Part shown: positions 20,322 through 28,841 of the stretch, one piece after another | How the letters are laid out: each line of letters starts with the position of its first letter | How positions within the stretch are numbered: the first letter of the stretch is position 1 | Assembly (NCBI RefSeq): GCF_018881655.1 | Contig: NZ_JACVPX010000001.1 | Coordinates: forward strand, 248,001-312,000 | Source of the DNA: Polynucleobacter sp. Tro8-14-1 | GTDB taxonomy: Bacteria > Pseudomonadota > Gammaproteobacteria > Burkholderiales > Burkholderiaceae | DNA length: 64,000 nucleotides | Direction: 5' to 3' | Notes under the pieces: model-generated | The model's database searches: none | What the model was told of the DNA's origin: nothing | What the model saw: only the letters and a program-made list of their open reading frames with translations | Made by a program: the position numbers and the translations under genes

Positions 20322-20951
20322 ATGCCTTCTATCGTCACCTTAATCTCCGGCCGCGGATCTAATTTCGAGGCCATCGTCAAAACGGCTCAAAAAGAGCACT
20401 GGCCAGTCACTTTTGCTGGGGTTATAGCGAATCACTCAGCGGCTAAGGGCCTTGATTTTGCTCGTTCGCAGGGCATTCCCGCCTTTACCATCGAGCATAA
20501 GGAGCACGCGACCCGAGAATCCTTTGATGCCGCCTTAATTAAGCAGATTGATGCCTTAGGGGCTGATTTGGTGGTTCTTGCGGGCTTTATGAGAATTTTG
20601 ACCCCGGGCTTTATTCGCCATTTTGAGGGTCGATTGATCAATATCCACCCAGCCTTATTACCCGCCTTCCCCGGTTTGCATACCCACGAGCGGGCTTTGG
20701 AGGCTGGAGTGAAGGAGCATGGTGCCACCGTTCACTTCGTAAATGAGGGTGTAGACGAGGGCCCCATTATTTGTCAGGCCTCAGTTCCAGTGCTGGAAAG
20801 TGACGATGCTGACACCTTAGCTGCCCGTGTTTTGTCTGCTGAGCATCAAATTTACCCGCGGGCCGTAAAATGGTTCCTTGATGGACGATTGCGCATAGAT
20901 GGTAATCAAGTGAAGTTACAACCCCCGGAGTCGCAATTTTTTAAATTATGA
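20322..20951 (+). CDS. purN: Phosphoribosylglycinamide formyltransferase
   Basis: Third step of purine synthesis: transfers a formyl group from 10-formyl-THF to GAR. It is 209 residues with LISGRGSNFEAI at the N-terminus (GAR phosphate binding), the catalytic Asn-His-Asp set in NIHPALLPAFPGLHTHERAL and the GVDEGPIICQ segment. The start is set at ATG 20322 because no ribosome-binding site precedes either this codon or the GTG at 20316. Its TGA overlaps the next gene's ATG by 4 nt. Confidence 0.95.
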   Translation: MPSIVTLISGRGSNFEAIVKTAQKEHWPVTFAGVIANHSAAKGLDFARSQGIPAFTIEHKEHATRESFDAALIKQIDALGADLVVLAGFMRILTPGFIRHFEGRLINIHPALLPAFPGLHTHERALEAGVKEHGATVHFVNEGVDEGPIICQASVPVLESDDADTLAARVLSAEHQIYPRAVKWFLDGRLRIDGNQVKLQPPESQFFKL

Positions 20952-22507
20952 GTGCAGAACGTCCACCCCGCAAATCTGGTAGCAGATTAGCCCCCCACAA
21001 AAGTTACGCGGCTAAATCGAAAGATCCGCTGCGTCGTCCCGAGCGTCGCAACGCTAGCGGTAATTTAATTGCACCAGAAGGTCAGAAGAATTTCTCGAAT
21101 GCAAAGGCATTGCCACAGCATGCAATTCATCTTGAGCGTTTACTTCCCGAATTGCTTAGTTTTGAACAGCCAGCTGACCGAGTAGTCAGTCGTTATTTCA
21201 GAGAAGAGAAGCAACTCGGAAATCGCGATCGTGCGTTGATTGCCGAGAGTGCGTTTGCCATTTTGCGCCGTAAGAATGAGTTCTCCCAATTTGCCTCAAG
21301 TGGCGAAGGCTCTCAGTCTAGACGCCTAGCCCTATTGGGTTTGCTGTCCGCTCTGTCTGAAGGCGGATTGGGTTCTGCGAATCGTGCGGAGAGTGCAATT
21401 GCTGACTTAGCGCATGTACTAAAGCCCGGTGAGTATGAGTGGCTACAGCGTTTTGCAACAGTTGATCCTACGGCATTAAATCCTCTCGTGCGGAACAATC
21501 TGCCAGAGTGGTTGTGGGATGCCTTTGGAAAATATCCCGGTGAAGAAGCTCGCGAAGATTTGGCTAAATCATTAATGCATCCAGCACTGTTAGATTTGCG
21601 CGCGAACACCATGAAAACCAATCGCGAAGAGCTGCTCGTGCAGATGAATGCATTGGGTGGTCGCTATCAAGCAATTCCAACTCCTTATGCGCCTGATGGT
21701 GTGCGCATTATGGGTAAGCCTGCTCTGCAAAATACCCCCGGTTTTAAAGCGGGCATGTTTGAGGTTCAGGATGAAGGTAGTCAGCTTTTGGCCTATTTAC
21801 TCGCGCCTAAACGCGGTGAGATGATTGTTGACTTTTGCGCTGGAGCTGGCGGCAAGACTTTGGCCATTGGAGCGATCATGCGCTCTACAGGGCGTTTGTA
21901 TGCTTTAGATACATCAGAGCGTCGTTTGGCGAATTTGAAACCAAGACAGGCCCGTAGCGGCCTTTCAAACGTTCATCCTGTGTGGATTGATAGTGAGAAT
22001 GACGCCAAGATCAAGCGCTTGGCAGGCAAGATTGACCGTGTTCTAGTGGATGCCCCTTGTAGCGGTATGGGTACCTTGCGACGCAATCCTGATCTGAAGT
22101 GGCGCCAGACCCCTGCCGGAGTCTTGGAGCTCAATCAGAAGCAGATGAATATCTTGACCTCAGCCGCGCGCTTGCTCAAACCAGGTGGACGCTTGGTTTA
22201 CGCCACTTGCAGCCTCTTGCCTCAGGAGAATCAAGCGATTGCCGAAGATTTTTTGGCAAAACACCCTCAATTTGAGGCTGTTCCAGCAGCTGAAGTACTT
22301 AAGCCATTGTTTCCAAAGGATAAATTACCGATAGGCTGTAGTTCGGATAATCCTTGGTGGCAGTTGTGGCCCCATATTCATGGAACAGATGGCTTTTTTG
22401 GAGCTGTATTTCAGAAAAAGGCTGCTGCCCCAGTTGTCGAGTCAGAAAAAGACCCTCAAAAAGAGACTAAGGTCAAAAACAAGAAGACCCCTAAAGAACT
22501 AAAATAG
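20948..22507 (+). CDS. RsmB/NOP-family SAM-dependent RNA (cytosine-5) methyltransferase
   Basis: A 519-residue enzyme with a long basic N-terminus, an NusB-like helical domain and a C-terminal m5C methyltransferase domain. The SAM site is VDFCAGAGGKTLAIGA, and the two catalytic Cys motifs are DAPCSGMGTLRRNPD and YATCSLLPQEN. The nearest named relative is RsmB (16S rRNA C967), but the exact target cannot be assigned from sequence. It overlaps purN by 4 nt (ATGA) and is therefore co-translated with it. The Lys-rich C-terminal tail is unremarkable. Confidence 0.9.
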   Translation: MSAERPPRKSGSRLAPHKSYAAKSKDPLRRPERRNASGNLIAPEGQKNFSNAKALPQHAIHLERLLPELLSFEQPADRVVSRYFREEKQLGNRDRALIAESAFAILRRKNEFSQFASSGEGSQSRRLALLGLLSALSEGGLGSANRAESAIADLAHVLKPGEYEWLQRFATVDPTALNPLVRNNLPEWLWDAFGKYPGEEAREDLAKSLMHPALLDLRANTMKTNREELLVQMNALGGRYQAIPTPYAPDGVRIMGKPALQNTPGFKAGMFEVQDEGSQLLAYLLAPKRGEMIVDFCAGAGGKTLAIGAIMRSTGRLYALDTSERRLANLKPRQARSGLSNVHPVWIDSENDAKIKRLAGKIDRVLVDAPCSGMGTLRRNPDLKWRQTPAGVLELNQKQMNILTSAARLLKPGGRLVYATCSLLPQENQAIAEDFLAKHPQFEAVPAAEVLKPLFPKDKLPIGCSSDNPWWQLWPHIHGTDGFFGAVFQKKAAAPVVESEKDPQKETKVKNKKTPKELK

Positions 22508-22535
22508 AGTTTTAGACCTCTTTAGGGATTCCCTT

Positions 22536-23729
22536 TTGAATACAGCTTCAAGTTTTGATTTGTTCCTCCATTGGCTAGCTAATGGATATTTAGATTGGTC
22601 TTGGTGGCAGATTACCGTCTTCACTCTGGTAGTGACTCATATCACGATTGCTGCGGTGACGATTTTCTTGCACCGCTGCCAAGCGCACCGGGCTTTGGAT
22701 CTGCATCCAATCATTTCCCATTTTTTCCGCTTTTGGCTTTGGCTAACCACAGGCATGGTAACCAAAGAATGGGCCGCCATTCATCGCAAGCACCACGCTA
22801 AATGTGAAACCATTGATGATCCTCATAGCCCACAGATTTTGGGAATCAATACAGTGCTATCTCGCGGTGCTGAGCTCTATAAAAATGAAGCAGCCAATCA
22901 AGAGACCTTAAATAAATTTGGTCACGGCACTCCAGATGATTGGATCGAGCGCAATATCTACTCTAAGTTTTCTTGGCAGGGCGTTGCCATCATGCTCATC
23001 ATCGATGTATTTTTGTTTGGCGCAATCGGCCTAACAGTTTGGGCAGTGCAAATGCTCTGGATTCCGATTACTGCAGCCGGCATTATTAACGGCATTGGCC
23101 ACTATTGGGGCTACCGTAATTTTGATAATGAAGATGCTTCCCGAAATATTGTTCCTTGGGGTATTTTGATTGGCGGTGAAGAGTTGCATAACAATCACCA
23201 CACCTTTGCAACGAGTGCGAAGCTATCAAACAAATGGTATGAGTTTGATATTGGTTGGATGTATATCCAGATCATGAGCGCAGTTGGCTTAGCTACTGTG
23301 AAGAAGACTCCTCCTAAGCCGGTGCTGAGTGATTTGCGTCCTGCTGATCATAGTACTTTAGAGGCCATCATTGCGAACCGCTATGAAATCATGGCGCGCT
23401 ACAGTAAGACATTGCGCAACTTTTTTAGTAATGAAGTCCAGCACATGCAGGTCTTGGCTGCTCACTTAGGTGATGCTCGCACTTGGCTGGCTAAAGATGA
23501 ATCTCGTTTGACTGAGCAAGAGAAAGCAAAGCTTGAAGAGCTCATGGCGAGCAATGCTCAGCTACGCAAGATGATTGAGATGCGTCGTGATCTACAAGCT
23601 ATCTGGGGTCGCTCTAACGCTACCAAAGAACAATTACTTTCTCAGCTGCATGCTTGGTGTCAGCGTGCCGAAGACAGTGGCTTAACAAGTCTGCGCGAAT
23701 TCTCTTTGAGATTACGTCGTTACGCTTAA
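22536..23729 (+). CDS. Fatty-acid desaturase (membrane di-iron, delta-9 type)
   Basis: A 397-residue membrane desaturase introducing a double bond into acyl chains, which adjusts membrane fluidity. The three histidine clusters that bind the di-iron centre are HRCQAHR, HRKHH and HNNHH. Two hydrophobic pairs of helices flank them. After about residue 270 a long charged helical C-terminal extension follows. No ATG exists before the upstream in-frame stop at 22500, so the start is TTG at 22536; AGGG sits 8 nt upstream. It lies 28 bp after the methyltransferase gene. Confidence 0.9.
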   Translation: MNTASSFDLFLHWLANGYLDWSWWQITVFTLVVTHITIAAVTIFLHRCQAHRALDLHPIISHFFRFWLWLTTGMVTKEWAAIHRKHHAKCETIDDPHSPQILGINTVLSRGAELYKNEAANQETLNKFGHGTPDDWIERNIYSKFSWQGVAIMLIIDVFLFGAIGLTVWAVQMLWIPITAAGIINGIGHYWGYRNFDNEDASRNIVPWGILIGGEELHNNHHTFATSAKLSNKWYEFDIGWMYIQIMSAVGLATVKKTPPKPVLSDLRPADHSTLEAIIANRYEIMARYSKTLRNFFSNEVQHMQVLAAHLGDARTWLAKDESRLTEQEKAKLEELMASNAQLRKMIEMRRDLQAIWGRSNATKEQLLSQLHAWCQRAEDSGLTSLREFSLRLRRYA

Positions 23730-23773
23730 AAGAAAAATTTCGAACTCAGTGCTTGGAAGAATTTCTAGGCAAT

Positions 23774-23802
23774 AAAAAACCCGCTGATGAAGCGGGTTTT
23801 TT
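23774..23802. terminator. Bidirectional intrinsic terminator
   Basis: AAAAAACCCGCT/AGCGGGTTTTTT with a 5-nt loop, between the desaturase stop (rightward) and the rpmG stop (leftward). The A and T flanks let it work in both directions. Confidence 0.92.
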
Positions 23803-23820
23803 ATTTGCTTGAAGTAAAGA

Positions 23821-23988
23821 TTACTTTAGCTTTGTTTCTTTGTAAGCAACGTGCTTGCGAATGGTTGGATCGAATTTCATGATCTCCATTTTCTCAGGCT
23901 TTGTACGCTTGTTTTTTGAAGTTGTATAGAAGTGACCAGTACCTGCTGATGACTCTAACTTGATTTTTTCTCTGCCGCCTTTAGCCAT
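23821..23988 (-). CDS. rpmG: 50S ribosomal protein L33
   Basis: A 55-residue basic protein read from my own translation of the minus strand: it opens [20 protein letters not shown] and ends [12 protein letters not shown], typical of the Cys-less form of L33. GGAG sits just ahead of the ATG. It follows rpmB with an 11-bp gap; the rpmB-rpmG pair is conserved across proteobacteria. Confidence 0.95.
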   Translation of the reverse strand: MAKGGREKIKLESSAGTGHFYTTSKNKRTKPEKMEIMKFDPTIRKHVAYKETKLK

Positions 23989-23999
23989 TTGTGCGCTCC

Positions 24000-24233
24000 T
24001 TAAATTTCGCCACGTGCACGAAGATCAGACAACACAGCATCGATGCCGTTCTTGTCGATAACGCGCAAACCAGCATTGGTTAAGCGCAAGCTAATCCAAC
24101 GGTTTTCAGATTCAACCCAGAAACGACGGTTTTGCAAATTCGGCAAAAAGCGACGCTTCGTTTTATTGTTTGCATGGGATACATTGTTGCCAACCATCGG
24201 CTTCTTCCCAGTGACTTGGCAAACTTTTGCCAT
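24000..24233 (-). CDS. rpmB: 50S ribosomal protein L28
   Basis: A 77-residue ribosomal protein opening [20 protein letters not shown], then [13 protein letters not shown], as L28 does. It is the first gene of the rpmB-rpmG operon. The 140-bp gap to radC upstream must contain the operon promoter; I could not fix it with confidence. Confidence 0.96.
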   Translation of the reverse strand: MAKVCQVTGKKPMVGNNVSHANNKTKRRFLPNLQNRRFWVESENRWISLRLTNAGLRVIDKNGIDAVLSDLRARGEI

Positions 24234-24377
24234 GACATAACTCCATTAATTGCGAAAAGAAAAGATTGTATCAGTCTCAGCCTATTTTCGGCTAGCCCTA
24301 AATAGCTTTGTTTGGGGGGAATTGGGCATAAAGTGGGTATCCAGGTGAAAAATAGCCTATCAAGTTAGCATTTACTA

Positions 24378-25073
24378 TCATTTAAAGTCAATATTCATAA
24401 GACCAGAGTCTGAAAATGAGAAAAAACCGCCGCCACTCACAATACAGTGGTCCAGGAGCTGAATATCTACCAGCTGCAAGGCGTTTGCTAGCACCTTGGT
24501 GAGTTTTCGATCTGCATCACTAGGTAATGGATTGCCGCTGGGGTGATTGTGAGCCACGATCAAGGCGCTAGCATTCTTAGCAAGGGCTTCTTTCAGGATT
24601 TCACGGGGGTAAATGGCTGTTTGGGTAATAGACCCCCGAAAAAGCTCATCACACTCAATCAGGTGAAGGCGGGAGTCTAAGTACAGACATAGAAATACCT
24701 CATGGGGGAGGCGGCCAATTTTGGCCTGCAAGAACTCTCTGACGTGGTTAGGCGACGAAAAGATGGGGTCATGGGTCAGGCCATCTTCTAGGCTTCTCTT
24801 CACTAGCTCATATGCCGCCTGAATTTGAGACCACTTAGAAAGCCCCATGCCATGGAGGCGCGTGAATTCTTCAGGGGTGCTGGCCAATAGTTTCGGGAGG
24901 CTACCAAAGTGATGCAGGAGATCCTTGGCTAGGGCAACAGCACTTTTGCCCCTAACCCCAACCCGCAAAAAGATGGCCAGTAGCTCCGCATCAGAAAGAG
25001 CCGCCGCGCCATTTAGGCGGAGTTTTTCTCGAGGCTGCTGATTTTTTGGCCAGTCTGTAATGGGAGAGTGCAC
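24378..25073 (-). CDS. radC: RadC family JAB-domain protein
   Basis: 231 residues from the GTG at 25073 (VHSPITDWPKNQQPREKL), which matches the usual RadC length; the frame is open further upstream, but that overlaps the divergent fkpB gene. A helix-hairpin-helix region (LHGMGLSKWSQI) is followed by the JAB/MPN metal site HNHPSGNPLPSDAD near residue 175. Despite its name, a role in DNA repair is doubtful; the real function is unknown. Start codons of radC and fkpB are only 30 bp apart. Confidence 0.92.
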   Translation of the reverse strand: MHSPITDWPKNQQPREKLRLNGAAALSDAELLAIFLRVGVRGKSAVALAKDLLHHFGSLPKLLASTPEEFTRLHGMGLSKWSQIQAAYELVKRSLEDGLTHDPIFSSPNHVREFLQAKIGRLPHEVFLCLYLDSRLHLIECDELFRGSITQTAIYPREILKEALAKNASALIVAHNHPSGNPLPSDADRKLTKVLANALQLVDIQLLDHCIVSGGGFFSFSDSGLMNIDFK

Positions 25074-25103
25074 AGCCAGCGTGGGCCTAGATACAATCAC
25101 CTT

Positions 25104-25550
25104 ATGACCAAGCTTACTGTTTTGCCTAATTCCTACCTGACTCTCAACTATCGGCTCACTTTGCCCAGCGGGGAGGATTACATCAACACTTTTGTCGATC
25201 GTCCTGCGACGGTTTTGATGGGGTCTGGACAATTTGCTCCTTGCTTTGAGAATGTATTGCTAGGTTTAGGTGTTGGCGAGAAAAAAAGTGCGCTGCTTGC
25301 GCCAGAAGAAAGTTTTGGTGAGCGCAAAGAAGATTTGGTGCAATGGGTATCTTTGAAGGCGCTTAAAGAAGGTCGCGATGATGATGTGGAATTTAATCCT
25401 GGGGATGTGATTGAGTTCAATGCGCCTGGTGGCGCTCAATATGCAGGCGTGCTGCAATCGATTAATGAAGAGGGTGCCTGGTTTGACTTTAACCATCCAT
25501 TGGCTGGCAGACCGGTTACCTTTGAAGCAGAGATTGTGGCGATTTTGTAA
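25104..25550 (+). CDS. fkpB: FKBP-type peptidyl-prolyl cis-trans isomerase, SlpA/FkpB type
   Basis: A 148-residue prolyl isomerase with an inserted-in-flap domain: NYRLTLPSGEDYINTF, then FENVLLGLGVGEKKSALLAPEESFGERKEDLVQ, then the metal-independent VDFNHPLAG-like stretch FDFNHPLAGRPVTFE. It starts at the ATG giving MTKLTVLPNSY. It is followed after 3 bp by ispH, the same fkpB-ispH order as in E. coli. Confidence 0.92.
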   Translation: MTKLTVLPNSYLTLNYRLTLPSGEDYINTFVDRPATVLMGSGQFAPCFENVLLGLGVGEKKSALLAPEESFGERKEDLVQWVSLKALKEGRDDDVEFNPGDVIEFNAPGGAQYAGVLQSINEEGAWFDFNHPLAGRPVTFEAEIVAIL

Positions 25551-25553
25551 ATC

Positions 25554-26495
25554 ATGAGCGACTCCAATCAACCAGAAATTTTGATGGCTCAGCCGCGTGG
25601 TTTTTGCGCAGGCGTAGATCGTGCCATCAACATCGTTAATGAGGCGCTCAATCGTTTTGGCGCACCAATATATGTGCGCCATGAAATTGTTCACAACGCC
25701 TATGTAGTCAATGAGTTGCGCGATAAGGGCGCGGTATTTGTAGATGAATTGCATGAGGTTCCCAAAGGCGGCATTGTTGTATTTAGTGCTCATGGGGTTT
25801 CTCAGGAAGTTCGCAAGGATGCCGAGGCGCGGGGTTTGCAGGTATATGACGCTACATGTCCCTTGGTAACTAAAGTTCATCTTGAAGTTGTCAAGATGTG
25901 TAAAGACGGCTTCACGGTATTGATGATTGGTCACGCTGGACATCCTGAAGTTGAAGGAACGATGGGGCAGGTGAAAGAGGGCGTCTTCTTAATCGAGAGA
26001 GTTGGCGATGTGGGATCTTTGCCTTTCCCGGCCGACGAAAAGATTGCATTTGTTACCCAGACAACACTCTCGGTAGATGAGACAAAAGAAATTGTCGATG
26101 CGCTAACGATGAAGTTTCCCAATATTGTTCAGCCCCGCAAGCAAGATATTTGTTATGCCACTCAGAATCGTCAAGATGCTGTGAAATTTATGGCGCCTCA
26201 GGTTGAGGTCGTTATTGTGGTGGGAAGCGCGACAAGCTCGAACTCCAATCGCTTGCGTGAACTTTCTGAAAAGCTAGGCGTTCCTTCTTACATGGTGGAT
26301 GCACCAGAGCAACTCAAGCCGGAATGGTTTGCTGGTAAGAAACGGGTTGGTTTAACTGCGGGCGCATCAGCGCCAGAGAGTTTGGCGCAATCGATTGTGA
26401 GTCGAATTCAGGAGTTTGGCCCTAGACAGGTTCGAGCGCTTGATGGAGTAACAGAAGAAGTGACTTTTTCTCTACCCAAAAACTTAATTGGGTAG
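25554..26495 (+). CDS. ispH: 4-hydroxy-3-methylbut-2-enyl diphosphate reductase
   Basis: Last step of the MEP isoprenoid pathway, making IPP and DMAPP with a [4Fe-4S] cluster. The three cluster Cys residues are in PRGFCAGVDRAI, DATCPLVTKVH and DICYATQNRQ. His residues of the active site are visible in HEIVHNAYVV and SAHGVS. The 313-residue length is standard. With dxs and ispA at 52-55 kb, three genes of isoprenoid synthesis lie in this window. Its end forms half of a perfect hairpin facing argD. Confidence 0.97.
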   Translation: MSDSNQPEILMAQPRGFCAGVDRAINIVNEALNRFGAPIYVRHEIVHNAYVVNELRDKGAVFVDELHEVPKGGIVVFSAHGVSQEVRKDAEARGLQVYDATCPLVTKVHLEVVKMCKDGFTVLMIGHAGHPEVEGTMGQVKEGVFLIERVGDVGSLPFPADEKIAFVTQTTLSVDETKEIVDALTMKFPNIVQPRKQDICYATQNRQDAVKFMAPQVEVVIVVGSATSSNSNRLRELSEKLGVPSYMVDAPEQLKPEWFAGKKRVGLTAGASAPESLAQSIVSRIQEFGPRQVRALDGVTEEVTFSLPKNLIG

Positions 26496-26497
26496 AG
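26470..26497. terminator. Perfect 10-bp hairpin at the ispH/argD convergent junction
   Basis: CTCTACCCAA (26470-26479) and TTGGGTAGAG (26488-26497) are exact complements with an 8-nt loop. It covers the last ispH codons and ends just before the argD stop. No T run follows on either side, so it may be a weak terminator or a 3'-end stabiliser. Confidence 0.5.
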
Positions 26498-26498
26498 C

Positions 26499-27692
26499 TT
26501 AGCCGACTTGCTTTAACAGCTCGCGCAGCATATTACACATCTGACGAATTTCATAGTCTGATACATTTAAAGCAGGCATAAAGCGCAACAAGTTTGGTCT
26601 TGGTGAATTAATCAACAATCCTTCGGGACTGCGATCTCTGGCAAGATCAACCAGTTTTGGGCCAATATCTTTTCCAAGCATGAGTGCGCGTAGTAATCCT
26701 TCGCCACGCTCACCTTCAAGATTAAATTCTGCACAAAGCTTGAGTAATTCAGACTTGAGTAATTCGCCTTTAGCTTTGACGCTATCCAAAAACCCTGGGG
26801 CTAGCAGCTGTTCAATGACACTGATGCCGACGGCAGTCATGAGTGGGTTGCCGTTATAGGTTCCACCTTGATCGCCTGGCACAAAGCAGGCTACGGCATC
26901 AGTTGCCAATAGAGCTGCTAGTGGAACACCACCACCAATACCTTTACCCAAAGTCATGATGTCTGGCTCAATGCCGTAGTTTTGGTAGGCAAAGAGCGCG
27001 CCGGTACGGCCGCAACCAGCCTGCACTTCATCGGCAATTAACAGAATGTTATTTTCTTTGGTGAACTTGCGCAGCTCGCGCATAAATTCTTGAGTGGCTG
27101 GAATCACGCCGCCTTCACCTTGAACGGGTTCAAGCATGACCGCAACTGTTTTGTCGGTCACCAGTTTCTTAACGGATTCCAAGTCATTTAAATCTGCCTT
27201 TGGAAATCCTGCCACTTGCGGGGCAAACATCGTGTCCCAGTTTGGCTTTCCAGAGGCGCTCATTGTGGCTAGTGTGCGGCCATGAAAGCTGTGATCAAAC
27301 GTGATGATCTCAAATGCGCCAGATTTATTGAGTTGGCCCCATTTGCGCGCTAATTTAATGGCGCCTTCATTCGCTTCAGCTCCGCTATTGGCAAAGAAGA
27401 CTTTGTCAAAGCAGCTGTTCTCAGTCAGTAGATTGGATAAGGCAATCATCGGTTCGTTAAAGAATGCCGGACTAGGATTAATGAGCGTCTTCGCTTGTTT
27501 ATTGAGCGCCTCAATCATTCCTGGGTTGCAGTGACCTAAGCAATTAACAGCCCAGCCTTGTAAGAAATCCAAATAGCGTTTGCCATTGTTATCTGTGAGC
27601 CATGAGCCTTTACCCTCGACCATGATCACCTCAGGGCGTGGGGTAATGAACATGACTGAGTGGGTGTCAATAGTCTGAGTTGGCTTATTCAT
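26499..27692 (-). CDS. argD: Acetylornithine aminotransferase (class III PLP transaminase)
   Basis: Class III aminotransferase of 397 residues. The phosphate-binding segment is [20 protein letters not shown], the PLP Asp is in [15 protein letters not shown], and the Schiff-base Lys is in [16 protein letters not shown]. Sequence style fits ArgD, which converts N-acetylglutamate semialdehyde to N-acetylornithine, feeding the ArgF and ArgG enzymes encoded at 6-8 kb. Related class III enzymes (for example GABA or succinylornithine transaminases) cannot be fully excluded. It converges with ispH. Confidence 0.88.
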   Translation of the reverse strand: MNKPTQTIDTHSVMFITPRPEVIMVEGKGSWLTDNNGKRYLDFLQGWAVNCLGHCNPGMIEALNKQAKTLINPSPAFFNEPMIALSNLLTENSCFDKVFFANSGAEANEGAIKLARKWGQLNKSGAFEIITFDHSFHGRTLATMSASGKPNWDTMFAPQVAGFPKADLNDLESVKKLVTDKTVAVMLEPVQGEGGVIPATQEFMRELRKFTKENNILLIADEVQAGCGRTGALFAYQNYGIEPDIMTLGKGIGGGVPLAALLATDAVACFVPGDQGGTYNGNPLMTAVGISVIEQLLAPGFLDSVKAKGELLKSELLKLCAEFNLEGERGEGLLRALMLGKDIGPKLVDLARDRSPEGLLINSPRPNLLRFMPALNVSDYEIRQMCNMLRELLKQVG

Positions 27693-27773
27693 GCTGGTCT
27701 GCTTGGCTTAATAATGAAAAGTAAGGGTTTTGAATTAATGGCTCTATTATCTAACTGAATGGGTTTACAGGCT

Positions 27774-28814
27774 CTAGGCTGTTGCTAAATCAGCCGCGCT
27801 GGTGAAGGAGTCGGCAAAGAACTCTTCCTCTGGCAATTGACACTTGGCTGAGAAGTCATTTCTGGCGGCATTGACCATGACCGGGGCGCCACAGGCATAC
27901 ACCTGAAAGTCCCTCATATTAGGATGGTCGGCCATAACGGCTTGATGCACAAAGCCAGTGCGACCTTGCCAAGCATCATCTGCCAAGGCATCAGAAATTA
28001 CGGGGATGTATTTAAAGTCGACGATTTCTTTTCCCCACGCTTTGCATAAATCATCTAAATACAGATCGCTGGGTCGACGTCCACCCCAGTAAAGATGGAT
28101 TGGTCGATGAATCTTCTTTGCCTGCATTTGTTCGATGATGGATTTGATTGGAGCAAAACCGGTGCCGGCTGCAACAAAAATAATTGGTTTTTTAGAATCC
28201 TCCCTTAAGAAGAAGCTTCCCAAGGGGCCCTCAAAACGAAGAATGTCTTTTTCTTTTAATGCGGGCGTGACGGCTCCAAACACAAAATCTGTAAACAGGC
28301 CGCCTGGCAAATGACGAATATGCAACTCAAGTGGACCCTCTTGATCAGGCGCGTTGGCGATTGAGTAAGCGCGGCGTTGACCATCTTTGAGGAGGAACTC
28401 CAAATACTGTCCAGCCAGGAATTGAAAGCGTTCTGAAGCAGGTAGTTGAAGTTTGAGAATGGCAACATCATCACTAGGTTTAGTAATCGTATTGACTCGG
28501 CAGGGCACCTTGCGAATCGCAATATCGCCTGCTCCTTGGACTTCACGAGCTTCAATCAGTAGGTCTGAATGGGGATGGGAGCAGCAAAATAGAATGCCAC
28601 CTGCAGTCTCATCGGCCTTACTCAGGGCGCTTTCACTATGCTGACCATGAGTTACTTGGCCCTCTAAAACTTTACCTTTGCAAGAGCCACAAGCGCCATT
28701 TTTACAGCCATAGGGCAGGTTGATGCCTTGGCGAAGAGCGGCCTCCAGAAGATTCTCATCTGGATTGACGGTGAATTGTTTGCCGCTCGTTTTGAGCGTG
28801 ACTTGATAAGACAC
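27774..28814 (-). CDS. 2Fe-2S ferredoxin / NAD(P)H reductase fusion (CDP-6-deoxy-delta-3,4-glucoseen reductase family)
   Basis: A soluble electron-transfer protein of 346 residues. The N-terminal plant-type ferredoxin domain has GCKNGACGSCKGKV plus the distal Cys in LFCCSHPH. The central FAD domain has RAYSIANAP (RxYS motif) and the C-terminal NAD domain has FVAAGTGFAPIKSII and VYACGAPVM. The physiological partner is unknown; in betaproteobacteria such proteins often serve as generic oxygenase reductases. The start is placed at GTG 28814, which has AAGGA at a good 6-nt distance; the in-frame ATG at 28820 abuts that motif and seems worse placed. Confidence 0.85.
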   Translation of the reverse strand: MSYQVTLKTSGKQFTVNPDENLLEAALRQGINLPYGCKNGACGSCKGKVLEGQVTHGQHSESALSKADETAGGILFCCSHPHSDLLIEAREVQGAGDIAIRKVPCRVNTITKPSDDVAILKLQLPASERFQFLAGQYLEFLLKDGQRRAYSIANAPDQEGPLELHIRHLPGGLFTDFVFGAVTPALKEKDILRFEGPLGSFFLREDSKKPIIFVAAGTGFAPIKSIIEQMQAKKIHRPIHLYWGGRRPSDLYLDDLCKAWGKEIVDFKYIPVISDALADDAWQGRTGFVHQAVMADHPNMRDFQVYACGAPVMVNAARNDFSAKCQLPEEEFFADSFTSAADLATA

Positions 28815-28841
28815 TCTCATTCCTTTCAATAAATCGTTACG

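Noticed and set aside
25266-25943. 225-codon open frame on the minus strand across fkpB and ispH
   Set aside because: It lies fully opposite two well-conserved genes with intact motifs, and its translation shows no domain.
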